Of a stretch of DNA of 64,000 nucleotides, positions 1-19,101 are shown in pieces. Both the position numbers and the translations under genes were made by a program. Origin of the DNA: Ptychodera flava (Eukaryota > Hemichordata > Enteropneusta > Ptychoderidae); NCBI RefSeq assembly GCF_041260155.1, contig NC_091931.1, positions 26,863,654-26,927,653 on the forward strand, read 5' to 3'. The notes beneath the pieces are model-generated. The model ran no database searches. It was given only the letters and a program-made list of their open reading frames with translations, and was not told the origin of the DNA. Within the stretch, counting starts at the first letter, position 1. The number at the start of each line of letters is the position of its first letter.

Positions 1-1930
1 CAGGACATTAATTAGTGGTTTTGTACCTACTGGCTTAGCATACTGCCACAATAGCATATAACTTGCAAATAAGAGGAATTCTGATGTTAGCTCCAAGGTG
101 CAGTCATTTTGTGTGACTGTATATTTGCTAGCATATTTGAATATATATGCAACTCACCGTAAAGTTAAATATGATGCTAGGACTCTTATTCTTTCAGCTC
201 TGTGTTATAAGTAGAGCTTGTTTAATTTATACTTTCAAAAATCACAACATATTTTGCTGGCTGCAGAGCTTTCAGCTATTCTTGTAAATACAATGTTGTA
301 ATGTGTAATCTTTCCCATTGGAAACTAACTTGTGCTACTGCCCTCAGTGGCGATGTCTTGGTCAGGCTGTCAGTATAACAGACAGTACATCAGCAAATAC
401 AGTAACAATTTTACGTGCAATATAACCTTGGTCAGTATATATATATTCCATTATTTCATCAGAGTACTGAAGTTTAGGCAGGGGAGCTTGTATAGTTTTT
501 TCAAGTCTTATGTGTAAAGGGGATGTTAGATTTTACCACTGCCACTGAATGTAACTAAAAGAAGAATGTCTCTCACCCAGCAATTTGCAATAATCTACAT
601 TGGATTTTTAAACAATGGATACCTAAAGTCATCAGAAAAGTTTATGATGCCCATTGTCTTGTTTTTTAGCTCATATTTGGTATGTATATAAATACCAGAA
701 AGAGCTTATATGGTGAATCGGTGGCGTCTGTATGTATGTGTGTATATAGTAAGTTTTAGTGTATCCAATGAAAATTTTTCAAGAACTAGGAGTAACTTAA
801 ACAATTGACATGCTGATGATGTATTTTGCTTCGCCTAATTTTTGTCATTCGCATATTAAGGGAACAAAGTTCTTGTCTTTTGACAGTATTTTTGTAAAAC
901 TTTTTGTATCATTTTAGTCACTCATACATATTGGTGTATGTTAAGATTTGCTGACAGAATTGCCAACATAATGCAATTTGAACGGTACCATTACACACAC
1001 AAGAGATAAACAAATGTCTGATGTCTGTCACAAATAACATAAGCTAATGCTTCTCTTACAAATTACAGACTCTGACATAAAGTACAGCGAGGATGCTTAC
1101 AGCTTATTTTAAAGACGCTTTTTTTCTGAAAACAAAAATGTAAAATATGTTTTGTCTCATGGACACATCACGTTTGCAAAACCACATCCTTTCTCAGGAC
1201 TTTGGTGGTACGTCCGTAAGCTATAATGATGTATGTCCTACTGTAAATTTGCCAGTAATCTTCTATTTATTGTGCATATGATAGATATGTCTCGCATGTG
1301 TCACATGAATCTGTATTTAATTTCAAAATAATCAGTGTACCCTGAAGACTTCAGAATTGCAAATAATAAATTTGTGTCAGTACTGCAAAATCTTTTGATG
1401 AATGTTTTGTAGAAATCTTTTATCAGAAATTGTATTGTGAATGGTAAATGGCCACGCAGTGAAATTTCAAGTATTAAATTAAACAATATTACTGACCATG
1501 TCATTCAGTTATCATAATTTCTTACCAGGAATTTGTATTCATATTTGTCTTTGCTGTTTCTATACATGTATTTCCATGTCATGCGCAAGAGACTGGTGGT
1601 TGATGTCTGAATGTGTGTGTTGTCAAAATTAGGCATTGCATTGATGGTATAGAAATAAATGTTGAAAATGTGGGAGATTGTTCAAAGTCCTGTATTGTCC
1701 AAACATTGATAATGATGATACCTACAATCATTGACAAATGATCAGAAAAGAGCGTGTGGATGAAGATTTCACATTTCCGCGGAGAATACATCAGAACAAG
1801 TCTCTCTCAAGTACTGGTTTCAAAACACTTGTTTTGGAAAGTATTCGCAAAGTGATTTGGTAGTTCTCGTGCTGTTGTGAGAAGTCAACTTTTTACCCAT
1901 AATGCATGCAATACCATGTAGTTGCCTCTT

Positions 1931-1934
1931 CCCC

Positions 1935-1976
<42 letters not shown>

Positions 1977-1984
1977 ACCCCCCC
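1931..1984. repeat. Poly(C)/poly(G) homopolymer tract
   Basis: An uninterrupted run of 41 C residues (1936-1976) is bordered by short C runs broken by single A residues. It creates an artificial open frame coding for polyproline or polyglycine. Runs this pure are prone to length polymorphism, polymerase slippage and assembly error, so the exact length should not be trusted. Confidence 0.9.
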
Positions 1985-3897
1985 AGCTCAAGACACAAGC
2001 TATTTTAGGAAGCAAGAACTTTAAGGATATTCTTTCATCCCAAATCATCCCAATTTGTTCATACAGGGTGTCTTTCAAGAAAAATTTCTGTAAAAAAGAT
2101 ACCTTCAGAATTTCCAGTGACAGGCAGGCAGGCACCATAATAGAAACACACTGGTACCTGGCAAAAACACCTCCCCTCTTGACATTTTTTCACCCGGAGG
2201 CTGCTTTATTTAGAATCCTACTGTGCATTTTTTATCATCACAGTTGGCGTGTGCATGGGAACTGTGTATTGAAATTCAGAAAAGTACTCGGGTGCCATTA
2301 TTGCACAGTTTCATACACAAGGTAGATGCGTGTTGTTTATAAAAATCCAAACAAATTACTTGATATGACTGTTGAATAGTTATGGAGTTATAAACTGATG
2401 ATCTTTATTGTCTGATCACTGATTGTGGTATGAGCCCCTTGTAATTAGAATAACTCCTGCAGTATTAACGAAAGAGTTAATAATAAGTGTCAGGACTCCT
2501 TTGTATATTTATTGAATTAACTTTGGACAACTCAAAAGCATCCTATCAGTACAAGTAGCTGCAAATAAATAAAGTCACAAGAAAGATCAAAATCTTTCTA
2601 AAACAAATTTCTTAAAGTCACCACAGAGTGGTATTCTGCATGGATAAAGTTAAAAGTAAGACAAGTAGACTTTATAAGCAAAAGCAGACAATAAAGTACT
2701 GGTCGTTTATCAATGTAATATCTCAGATGAAGGCCTGTATTAAAACAGAAGTGTTCTCAAATGCTTTATTTTATTTCAATACATGTGTGTTCTAATATAA
2801 TGTATGTAGCCAGCCACTCACTCTTCCACTTTGTAGAGATTGGAATTTTAGAGGCCACACAGTATACCCTCCGGGGATTTTGAAACTTTAGGGTGCATGC
2901 ATGTTCACTTCAGGTGCATGCATTCAGTACAACATTGCACAACTTAATGTGGCCATGAAAGTTTACATTAATTTGACGACATTGACGATTTTTAGTACAT
3001 ATGTCGAATGAAAACTAGATTTGACACAATCCAAAAAGCATTCACAGTCCAACATATTAATTAACATTTGTATAGTTTTTCATTTTCTCATGATTTATGA
3101 AAATTATGAGTGCCCGGCACAGAAAGGGTAAAGGCTTAAACATGAAACTTCATTAAAAGTGCAAATTGATGAATCATTTATGAAAGCACATACCAATTAA
3201 TGAAACTAAGGCAAGAATAAATAAATAAAAAATAATAAACTCAGTATTTAGGCAAATGTCTACCAATTTGTTTGCAATTCCTCACACTTTTCAAAAAACT
3301 AATAGAATTATTTTGCAACACATGCTAAATTGCCAAATTATATAACAATCATGAGCAAACAAAGTTTCTCACTTATCAACACTACAAACCTGTTTTGGAC
3401 AACTGTAAGACATACCACATGCTAGACATTATGGCAAGAATGAATGGACATATAGATGTATATACACAAAGACAGACAAATCCATATGTCTGTATGATGG
3501 TTACAAAAAGACAGTTGTCTTGTACAGCAAAAATATGGCAAAGCTCTTGTAATTCACCTTAATTGGTTCCATATCAATCAATGTCATCATCTCTAGCAAA
3601 TTCATCGGAAGTGAGATCCTGTGCTAAAATGTTGATATTGACAGATGCAGTTTACATATTAAACAACAATTTCTAGAGTATGCATCTACGACAGCAAAAT
3701 ATTTTAATGTCTTCTGCTTTGACCTTCAGGCAAGTAAATCCAAATACGCCTAAATGCTACTTATTTAAAAACAGGAATGTGTATTGTCTCAAATGTAACA
3801 GAAACGATGCCATGAGCCCCCCCCCCCCCTCCCCTAGAAATATGGCCCTCACCTTAAATGGCAATGTGCCCTCTACCGGTTAAATGAGAGAGGCATT

Positions 3898-3905
3898 ACT
3901 TCCGG
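3898..3905 (-). promoter_or_regulatory. ETS-type site upstream of PTGR2
   Basis: ACTTCCGG, the reverse complement of the CCGGAAGT consensus of ETS/GABP factors, lies about 165 bp before the PTGR2 start codon. Such sites are common in TATA-less housekeeping promoters. A single 8-bp match is weak evidence on its own; its position at the start of a CpG-richer segment is the supporting context. Confidence 0.3.
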
Positions 3906-4068
3906 GGTAAACATAATGGCCGAAAGTGAGCTACTGTAAATCTTTTACGATTTTGATCACCCCACACCTGGCCAAGTCATGCACTTCGAAGCACTCAGTC
4001 CGTAAACAACACATAAGAAAGTAGCGATGAATCGATAATCGACACTGCTATCGTTTCGTGGCATTACA

Positions 4069-11221
<7,153 letters not shown>

Positions 11222-11977
11222 TCAGCAAGCAGTTCTACACACACCATTCAACACAGGAATACGTGTATTATTCTTCATGTACAGAGCATGGCATACTCAA
11301 CGTTCAAAGCTGTTTCAACGTCACGACGTTGACTTGTCTGAAGTCAGGCAAAGAAAATGTGGACTGCACAATTCAAAAATTCATTGATCTGTAGTAAAAG
11401 CGAGTTTTCAGCTTTCTCATTTATGAAAAGAAATCTCTCAATTTGTAGAAAGAAATGCTAGAAATATTTATCAATGAAATGAGAAGATGTGGACTAAATT
11501 TGTTATTTTTCAGACAAAACGCCTTGTCTGTTTCCTAGACATTGACAAGGAACAAAGTAAATCAAAGCAAATTTTGAAATAGAATTACCAAATGTTTGAC
11601 AGTCCATGTACAATCATGCCTAATACTTATAGATTAGTATGCGTATGTAAGAATGACAGAAAATCACAATGCAGCGATCAAAGAGAACTTTCTGTGCTCC
11701 ATTTTGATTGTTACACTCAAGATAGCTGTGATTTAGAAAATCACGATCAAGACTTCCACTTTCATCATAAGATAGTAAGCCATTAATGATAAAAAAATCA
11801 GCAAATATGTAGAACCAATGTTCTTGTTGCTCATGATAAGAGATTAACATCCTTCAACACAACTCTGAGCAGGGTAGAGCAAATCTTATCAACAATTCAT
11901 GGTCCCTTCACTTTTCTTGCAGTAAGTTCGGTTGTCCTGTAGGCTAGCCGTCTAGTACTGCAGCATGGTCAAACTAC

Positions 11978-12592
11978 CAGTAGTCTTGTAATCTAGCTTG
12001 CTAGTCCTGCAGTCTAGTTTGCTCATCCTGCAGTCTAGCTTGCTAGTCCTGCGGTCTAGTTTGCTCATCCTGCAGTCCACAGGTGGTTGACTAGTCCTGC
12101 AGTCTAGTTGGCTAGTCCTGCAGTCTAGCTTGCTAATCCTGCAGTCTAGCTTGCTAGTCCTGCAGTCTGCCAGTCCTGCAGTCTAGTTTGCTGGTCCTGC
12201 AGGCTGGCAGTCCTGCAGTCTAGTTTGCTCATCCTGCAGTCTAGCTTGCTAATCCTGCAGTCTAACTTGCTAGTCCTGCAGTCTAGCTTGCTAGTCCTGC
12301 AGTCTAGTTTGCTGGTCCTGCAGTCTAGCTTGTTAGTCCTGTAGTCTAGTTTGCTAGTCCTGCAGTCTAGCTTGCTAGTCCTGCAGTCTAGTTTGCTGGT
12401 CCTGCAGTCTAGCTTGTTAGTCCTGTAGTCTAGCTTGCTAGTCCTGCAGTCTAGCTTGCTAGTCCTGTAGTCTAGTTTGCTCATCCTGCAGTCTAGTTTG
12501 CTAGTCCTGCAGTCTAGCTCGCTCATCCTGCAGTCTACCGGTAGTTGCCTAGTCCTGCAGTCTAGTTTGCTAGTCCTGTAGTCAAGTTTGTC
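11978..12592. repeat. 21-bp minisatellite (about 29 units)
   Basis: Tandem array of a 21-bp unit containing GCTAGTCCTGCAGTCTAG, with frequent C/T and TAG/CAT variants and two or three disrupted units. Nearly every unit has a PstI site (CTGCAG). Because 21 is a multiple of three, an unbroken 188-codon minus-strand frame with a seven-residue repeat (KLDCRTS) runs through it; this is expected from the period and is not evidence of a gene. It lies 0.8 kb downstream of PTGR2. Confidence 0.9.
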
Positions 12593-13467
12593 CATTGTAC
12601 ATTCTTTATCAAACAGTTGTAAATTCCACTGTCCAAGCAAAACATTTGGAGGTCCCGGACTGTGTCCAATTGGATTTGTGAGCCTGAATCTTTGCAAGGA
12701 CCAACTTTGCATTATTCTCAGTGTCAGCTATATGTTGTGTTCCAACATTGTTTACCTGAGTGTGAGCATTCATCAAGACTGAAAGACTCAGTTTTACTAT
12801 AACAGGCAATCAAGTAACAGAGGACGGAGCATCTGCTAACAACCTGCTTTTCAGTCTGGTGTTGACTGAGAATGCAACCTTTGTACAAAATTTTCAGCTA
12901 TGAAATTTTCATAGAAGATAATTGAACCCCTTGCTAGCTTCTCACAGTGAATATAAATCCTCAGATAAGAAACGAACTAAGGCAGTACTTACTATTACAA
13001 AACTATTCGGTCAGTATATTAAAGGTAGGAATTTTCTTAGACTTTATTGTGATTAGAAAAACCAGAGTCAAAGCGCCTCCCTCATTCATCATGTCACCCT
13101 TTCCTTGTGTGGAGAGGTGATGTCCAAACCTGCAACACAACAAGACATCAGTCAAAGTTCAGGGTTGATAATGAGATTGAAACCAACATTCAGCATTGTT
13201 ATATTTTCACTGATATCAAAGGGGTCCTTCAGACAGCTAATAGGTTTACCTGATTTGATGCAGTGTTTTATTCCTCCAATCAGATCTATACATGCCACTG
13301 ACCAATGTACAGGGTTGAATTGTCAAACTGCATGTGAAAGCACCATTCTTGAGTGTTGTCACATTTTCTGCAAAAAGGCAGTGTCGTCAGATTTTTTTTC
13401 CGGAAAAAGATTTAGCCATGCATATCTAAACACGAGCCTCAGTGCGAAACTGTGAATGGCTCTTTAA

Positions 13468-13553
13468 CCCTTTCCACCCCCAGTTCCCTGTATACAGGTC
13501 CAACTTTACCATAGAAAACAATGGATTTGGGACAGACCATGGTGGTGAAAGGG
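13468..13553. mobile_element. 86-bp TTAA-flanked MITE
   Basis: Ends CCCTTTCCACC and GGTGGTGAAAGGG are imperfect inverted repeats, flanked directly by TTAA at 13464-13467 and 13554-13557. TTAA duplication with termini starting CCC is the hallmark of the piggyBac superfamily. A reversed relative begins at 31993, and a more decayed one near 7699. Confidence 0.7.
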
Positions 13554-14930
13554 TTAAATCAGTTATGGTTCCTTTGATTGTAATCTGTGGATAGCTGTTG
13601 GAATTCTAGACAGCATGTTTTCAAAGCAGTTAAAACTTCTGTAGTAGGAAAAGTCGCTAAGTTGTATTTTATTGTGCATATGACCACTATTCTTTGTAAT
13701 CCATTTGACAAAAAAGTTTAAAAATAGGATTGTTCCATTGTATCATGGATTGTGTTGCATACCATTGCACAAAAAGTAAAGCATACATTTCAGAATTCAA
13801 GAACCATTATTGGCTGCATCATGGTGGGTTTTGATTACAGTCACCAATAGTGTTTAAGGTCGAGGGTCAAAACATGCTTTGTTTAACCAATAAGAAATGT
13901 TCAGTTGAATTCTTTGCTTTCCGGATTTCCGTTGATTTTATTGAACAAAGACTCATTTCAAAGTTGTTACATTCTGATAATTTTGAGACACTGACTTCAC
14001 TTCAGAAGTCTGTTTTGTATAACTTTGAAGGATTTACATTTTACAGTTAAGTTACTTTATGGTCCATTCATCAGGGAGTTGCCATGACTACAATGATAAA
14101 ATATTACAAGGTATCTGAGTTTCTTTTTATTTGTAGTTTTGTATCTTTGTTGCTGTATTTCAGGACGTAACTTATCCTTCTGACTCGTAGCACTGGCAAA
14201 TTTTCAAACCATTGAAAATATGAGTGTGTCGCACAGTGATTGTAATGTTACCCAACACCATACCACTTAATGAATTTTTAAGTGAAGTGTTACCCGACTT
14301 CAACAACAAACTTCCACTTCAAATAACAAAGCATTTACCTAGCAAGTCCGATATTCTGATAAACTTATTGATGCAAAAATAAGTTTTAATGGATCATTAT
14401 GCACTGCATTAATACAGCATTATGTTACAGTTGTCTATACTGACATTTTTTATCTCCATAACGTACTGCCATATATGATTTAAAACCGTCTTACCTCCAT
14501 TTTGTTTCAATGCATTATGGGATACACCGCTAAGGTCAAAGGTGGCATTACAGCTATTCATTATTTTCCCTACCCGTTACATGTAACGCACAGTGGGTGC
14601 TATCCCAGCATCCTTTTGGATAATCACCAACACCTTCTCTACCTCTTGTATCAGCTGTCAAGAAAATTAACTTTTTCCCGTTTGTGCAAAATGTGGATGG
14701 CCTGAATGCGCGATCAAATCAAGACTTTGTAAGATAGCAGTGGTTCATTTCCATTCATCAAAGCACACATGGGTAAAAAGTTTAATCTGCTGTTTTATTT
14801 GTAATACGGAAGAGTGTAAATGCCACTTCTAATTTAAAGGTAACCTGGTTTATGGAGCTTTTGTAATACCATAGAAAGGGTTAGTGTTAGGAAGTTAAAA
14901 AATGGGGAATAAACTATGGGCTGATATATT

Positions 14931-15097
14931 GACCTTGCAACAATCTGATTAAATCAGATGTAGAGTACAGCGGTCTACTTGCGCGTACGTTGTATTCTCT
15001 TGCTGTCGCCTCGCACTACAGCAAGAGAATACCGCGTACGCTTAGGTGTCGCCGTACGCGTACTTTACATCTGATTTTAATCAGATTGACCTTGCAA
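14931..15097. mobile_element. 147-bp MITE with 10-bp target-site duplication
   Basis: The element at 14941-15087 is flanked by the exact direct repeat GACCTTGCAA (14931-14940, 15088-15097). Its ends are inverted (AATCTGATTAAATCAG... at the left, ...CTGATTTTAATCAGATT at the right). It contains an inner perfect hairpin, GTATTCTCTTGCTGT (14992-15006) with its complement at 15018-15032. A target duplication of 9-11 bp suits Mutator-like elements, but I cannot assign the superfamily from ends this short. Confidence 0.85.
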
Positions 15098-15783
15098 AAG
15101 CTGATTCTGATCACCCTGCTCTTGCAAAAAATCTATGCTCAGCTCGAGTCCATTAAATTAAAAATGCAGTCTAAGTAACTGAGACAGATGAGTACAGTTC
15201 AGGCAGATGTGTGATGTATTGCAAGTATTATTTCTTGGAGAAGTCACAGACTATCGTGTTCTAATATTGAGTGATCATAAATAACAAATTGTTTATTTTT
15301 GTCGTTTTCATGCAGAGATCATGCAATCTGATTGAAATTTTCAGAAGGAACTTGTCATTCTCTGTTTTCTTAAATTCATAGTTTCTGATTAAACAATCTT
15401 GAATCAAACGGCAATTGGGCTTTGAGAGTAAAGCTACTTTACATGTATTGCTTGCAGTTCTTGTGTGTAGATATTATGTTTTGGTGCATTATGCATGAGC
15501 CATTTACATTATCTTTGTACAGGAGAAAACAGGCACTGGGTATCTTTACTTTATATTGCATTCATTCTTACAATGTGTGGTTGCATGTGTAACTGTCGCC
15601 AGCTTTTAAATTGATGATCAAACGTCAATGACAGGACTCGGTTTATGGACTGTCGCCGTGAAAAATATTCATTTTTAAAACAAATGTCACTTTCATTTTG
15701 TATCTTTTGGAGTCTCACAGACTGTAGAAATCTATTGTTTTATCGTCGCTTGTGCCGAAGTAACCAACTTTGCCATATTTTAA

Positions 15784-16152
15784 GGTAGTATGTGCCTTGA
15801 AAATGAAAGACTTAAACTTTTGCTCAAACTTTCCTGAATAAAAGTTTCAACCATTCTCTTAATTACCAAATCAACAATAAAAATCCAGGGTTACCGTGCA
15901 AAGTTTGGAACTAAAGAAACAAGTTTACCTAGCATTTTGCGATATTTGAAATTCAGAATGGTCCTCTTTCCTGTGTTAACTCTATTGGGAAAAATTAAAT
16001 TTTGGATTTTTGGATTTTTGAAAAACTAACTTAAAAACTGTGAAAGTTTTTCTCTCTCCAAGAGCTTTAAAATGAGCCCCAACATTGGCAGATCAGAAAA
16101 GAATTGTAGAAATTTGAGAGTCTGACTATCTGTCCTCGAGGCGCATTCTACC
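15784..16152. mobile_element. 369-bp TTAA-flanked MITE, GGTAG family
   Basis: Flanked by TTAA at 15780-15783 and 16153-16156. It begins GGTAGTATGTGCCTTG and ends CGAGGCGCATTCTACC. The interior stretch GAAAGACTTAAACTTTTGC is shared with the inverted relative at 44113-44452. It is non-coding and in the intergenic region. Confidence 0.75.
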
Positions 16153-18772
16153 TTAAAGGAGACTGAGAATGTTTTGTGATTTTAAAAAGTCTTTTGATGT
16201 ATGTAAATTCTAACGAAGTGAACTTCATAGGAATGAACTTGAACTGTACACAATTTGAGTTAATTTCTAAGAGGCTGGTAGCAGTGTATCATTTCAACAA
16301 GTGACTTTGTTGTCATTGGTACAGTTAGTAGGGAACTAATTAAGTCGGTTTGATAAATAAAAGTGCAAAGTGTCAAGGTTATCATCTACATTCTGTGTCC
16401 AGGTGTGCATTTTGTCTCCCCTAATTTTTGCATCCCTGGTGTTGCCACCAATATATATGTCCATGTCTTTATATATCTGTCTAGTTCTTGCATTTAACAA
16501 TAATTTTTGCAATGATATTGCCGTGACAAAATTTCTTATTCAGCAGTAACAGTTATCTTACAAGATTCCATTATGTGAAAGCACCCTGGCACAAGATGGC
16601 ATGTCCCACAGCACCCTGATATAACTGAATCTGACAGTCTAATCAATCGTGTGCTGTTTCATAGCAGTCGATTTGATTCATTTTCATGGTCACTCTCTTG
16701 ATTCATGTCTTTTCTTTTTTAACTCGGCAAAACAGACACTTTAGGTGTCAAAGTATGTGATTGTATGTGTACAATTATTTATTTATTTTTTTAAAGAAAT
16801 TTTCAACATTAATAACACGAACAGTCAAATTTACATAACTAAATATGTAAAGTAAAATAAAAATACTAAGGATTGGTCCGAAAAAGTAGCCACTCTGCTT
16901 GAAAGATAAAAAAAACCAATAAAATAATATCATTCCAAGAATGCATTGAAGGATTACCGTCAAGCCTAAGAAGGCTTGAAAAAAAAGGCCACGTAATCAT
17001 AGAGGGTCTATGATAATATCTGTTGTTGCATTGTTCAATTTCTGCAATTGCCAATCTCTGTGAAGGAGGATGAAACAGCACCACCAGTGTCCTCTGACAT
17101 GCATATTGTACTGAAATTATTGGATGTCAAAAAATCAGGGAAAATTATATTCTGTAACACTGCACACCTATTCAACCATACTCTTTTTATGATGTCGTTT
17201 TTACCATAATATTTCAAACTTTCACATTAGACAACTACTAGATAAATAATTCTTTCTACCTCAGACTTTCAGAACACCGGTCTGTTCTCCATACGTTGGT
17301 CTCAAACTAATGTTTACATATAGGATAAAGCCGAGTACGAGGGCTCTTCTGGTATATAAAGTCCAACCCAACGATAAAATGTCGAGGCCGCAGGCTGAAT
17401 TGAGCACTCTGATTGGTCAATCAACAGTAGATAGTTTTTACATAGCAAATAAAGTATAGAATCAAATTTTGTCCACATATAGATGGTCACTGTGTTTGTG
17501 TTACCACAATCCAAATATTATAACATTATATTTTTATCCACCTACCAATGTATTCATTTATTCATGGGATTCATTGTGGCTCCGATGCACTGTATGATCT
17601 CATCATGCAAATGCAGCATCTGGGAAGCTTTTAGCCTATTTGTTGGTTGAAACTTTGATGTTGTTCCCACTGACTATTTCCAAACACTTAATCCGGAAGG
17701 GAAGTTTCAGATTCCTTAAAGTGCTGCAAATAACAAAAATCTACATCAACCAGTCAGGGGGCACTGCACCCAACACGGCATATTTTGCTCAAAAAATCAC
17801 TTTTTTGCAAATACTCATTCAATTTTAATTAATTTGTCAACCTAAGACTGAAATATTTGTTGGGTTCACCTTTTAACTTGTCAAGCTGTTGTAAGTTGCA
17901 TGAAAAAGAAGTGTTAATTTATGCAAATGTATGTAAATCACCCGATTTCCCAGCTTCTCTTTTCTCCTAATTTCAAGATTTCCAAAGAATTTAACTCAAT
18001 GCGCTCTGGCTGGGTCAAATTTCCTGAAATTTTCACATTGTGTTCTTTAAATGCTGTATAACAAAATGTCTATTTTTTTGGCAGTAAAGTTCTTACATTT
18101 GAATAAGAGGCATTTTAATTTTGCTAATCATGTTTTTAATCACTTTTTTGAGTGTCAGTCTTTCAACCCATGCCATTTTTGAATGAGGATACATAATGCA
18201 AAATAAAGTAGTAATTTTTTTCTACATATTAGATATACTCTTATTTCAGGTGAAATATTATATTTAAGAAAATAGTGTCAAGTGTTTGACTTAAATTAAT
18301 TTTGATCATTGATACCAAAAGTTGAGGGTTTTTAACCCCAAATATACACCCCCTACATCCTTTGAGTAAACTTTTGCTACCATACTTAACTTTAGATTCT
18401 CTGCTTTTTGAAGATATGTGTATGAGGAAGTTTCCTCATCATCTTTAAGATGAGAAACATTCCTTTGAAAAATTGTGTTGACAACATGCAGTTCCACCTG
18501 AAGCCATGTAAACCTTTCAAGCTGCTACACAATACAGGTGCACTCATTGGGAACTCTCTCTCCTTGTTTGTTTGTTTGTTTCTTTAATACGTACAATTAT
18601 TTCCATATACAATAATGAGCCAATAAAGAGTTGTATTTGTCTTCATGTTTATCAATAAAGAATGGTGTTTGTTTATTGTTTGTTTATTTACAAGTACAGT
18701 CAATATGTGATACTTTAAAGTTTCTGATGCAATTCCACATATGAAATTAAAGCATACCCTTCTTTGCCAACA

Positions 18773-18836
18773 TACAAACAAACAAACAAACAAACAAACA
18801 AACAAACAAACAAACATGCAGAAACAAACAAACAAG
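18773..18836. repeat. (ACAA)n microsatellite upstream of RFC3
   Basis: About fifteen AAAC/ACAA tetranucleotides with one interruption. The complementary TTTG repeats near 18563-18580 and 18665-18690 could pair with it. The array ends about 180 bp before the RFC3 start codon. Confidence 0.85.
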
Positions 18837-18898
18837 GAACTGAGTTCCTGTGGTACACTGCGCCAGAGTATAGCAGATTGACGTTTGACTTGTCCATA

Positions 18899-18910
18899 TG
18901 CGCATGCGCA
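18899..18910 (+). promoter_or_regulatory. NRF1 site in RFC3 promoter
   Basis: TGCGCATGCGCA is a perfect palindromic match to the NRF1 consensus, about 105 bp upstream of the RFC3 ATG. NRF1 commonly marks TATA-less promoters of housekeeping and replication genes. Confidence 0.55.
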
Positions 18911-18918
18911 GAAAAGAA

Positions 18919-18926
18919 CCGCGAAA
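18919..18926 (-). promoter_or_regulatory. E2F-like site in RFC3 promoter
   Basis: CCGCGAAA is the complement of TTTCGCGG, matching the E2F core TTTSGCG. It lies 9 nt after the NRF1 palindrome and about 90 bp before the RFC3 ATG. E2F control would fit a clamp-loader gene expressed in S phase. Confidence 0.4.
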
Positions 18927-19014
18927 TTTCAGCATTTGACCTGGCCGAACACGGGCGCAGCGCGCAGAGTGCTTGGAATCGTCCAGTTACGTTTTTGAAG
19001 CTGCAAGTTGAAGT

Positions 19015-19101
19015 ATGAGTCTGTGGGTTGATAAATACAGACCGACGTCGCTCGGCAAGCTCGATTATCACAAAGAACAGGCTTCAAATCTCAAGAAACT
19101 C
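19015..19101 (+). CDS. RFC3: RFC3 coding exon 1
   Basis: 29 codons, [20 protein letters not shown] and following, donor GTAAGT, phase 0. Confidence 0.97.

Larger units (their letters stand above)
1..4068. other. Non-coding DNA upstream of PTGR2
   Basis: No exon, RNA gene or recognisable transposon could be supported here. The stretch is A+T-rich with only short chance open frames. Its landmarks are a 41-nt poly(C) run near 1936-1976, a shorter C run near 3818-3830, and a slightly more CpG-rich segment from about 3890 that leads into PTGR2 exon 1. Part may be the 3' flank of a gene outside the window; I cannot tell. Confidence 0.6.
11222..19014. other. PTGR2-RFC3 intergenic region
   Basis: 7.8 kb with no supportable exon. 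It contains the PTGR2 3' flank, a 21-bp minisatellite (about 11978-12592), an 86-bp TTAA-flanked palindrome-ended element (13468-13553), a MITE with a 10-bp target duplication (14941-15087), a 369-bp TTAA-flanked element (15784-16152) and tetranucleotide repeats just before RFC3. The rest, including about 16160-18560, shows nothing I can name. Confidence 0.7.

Noticed and set aside
1893-2325. Opposed open frames coding polyproline and polyglycine
   Set aside because: Caused by the poly(C) run; flanking residues resemble nothing.
12146-12712. 188-codon minus-strand open frame with heptad repeat
   Set aside because: Product of the 21-bp minisatellite period, with no promoter, splice or homology support.
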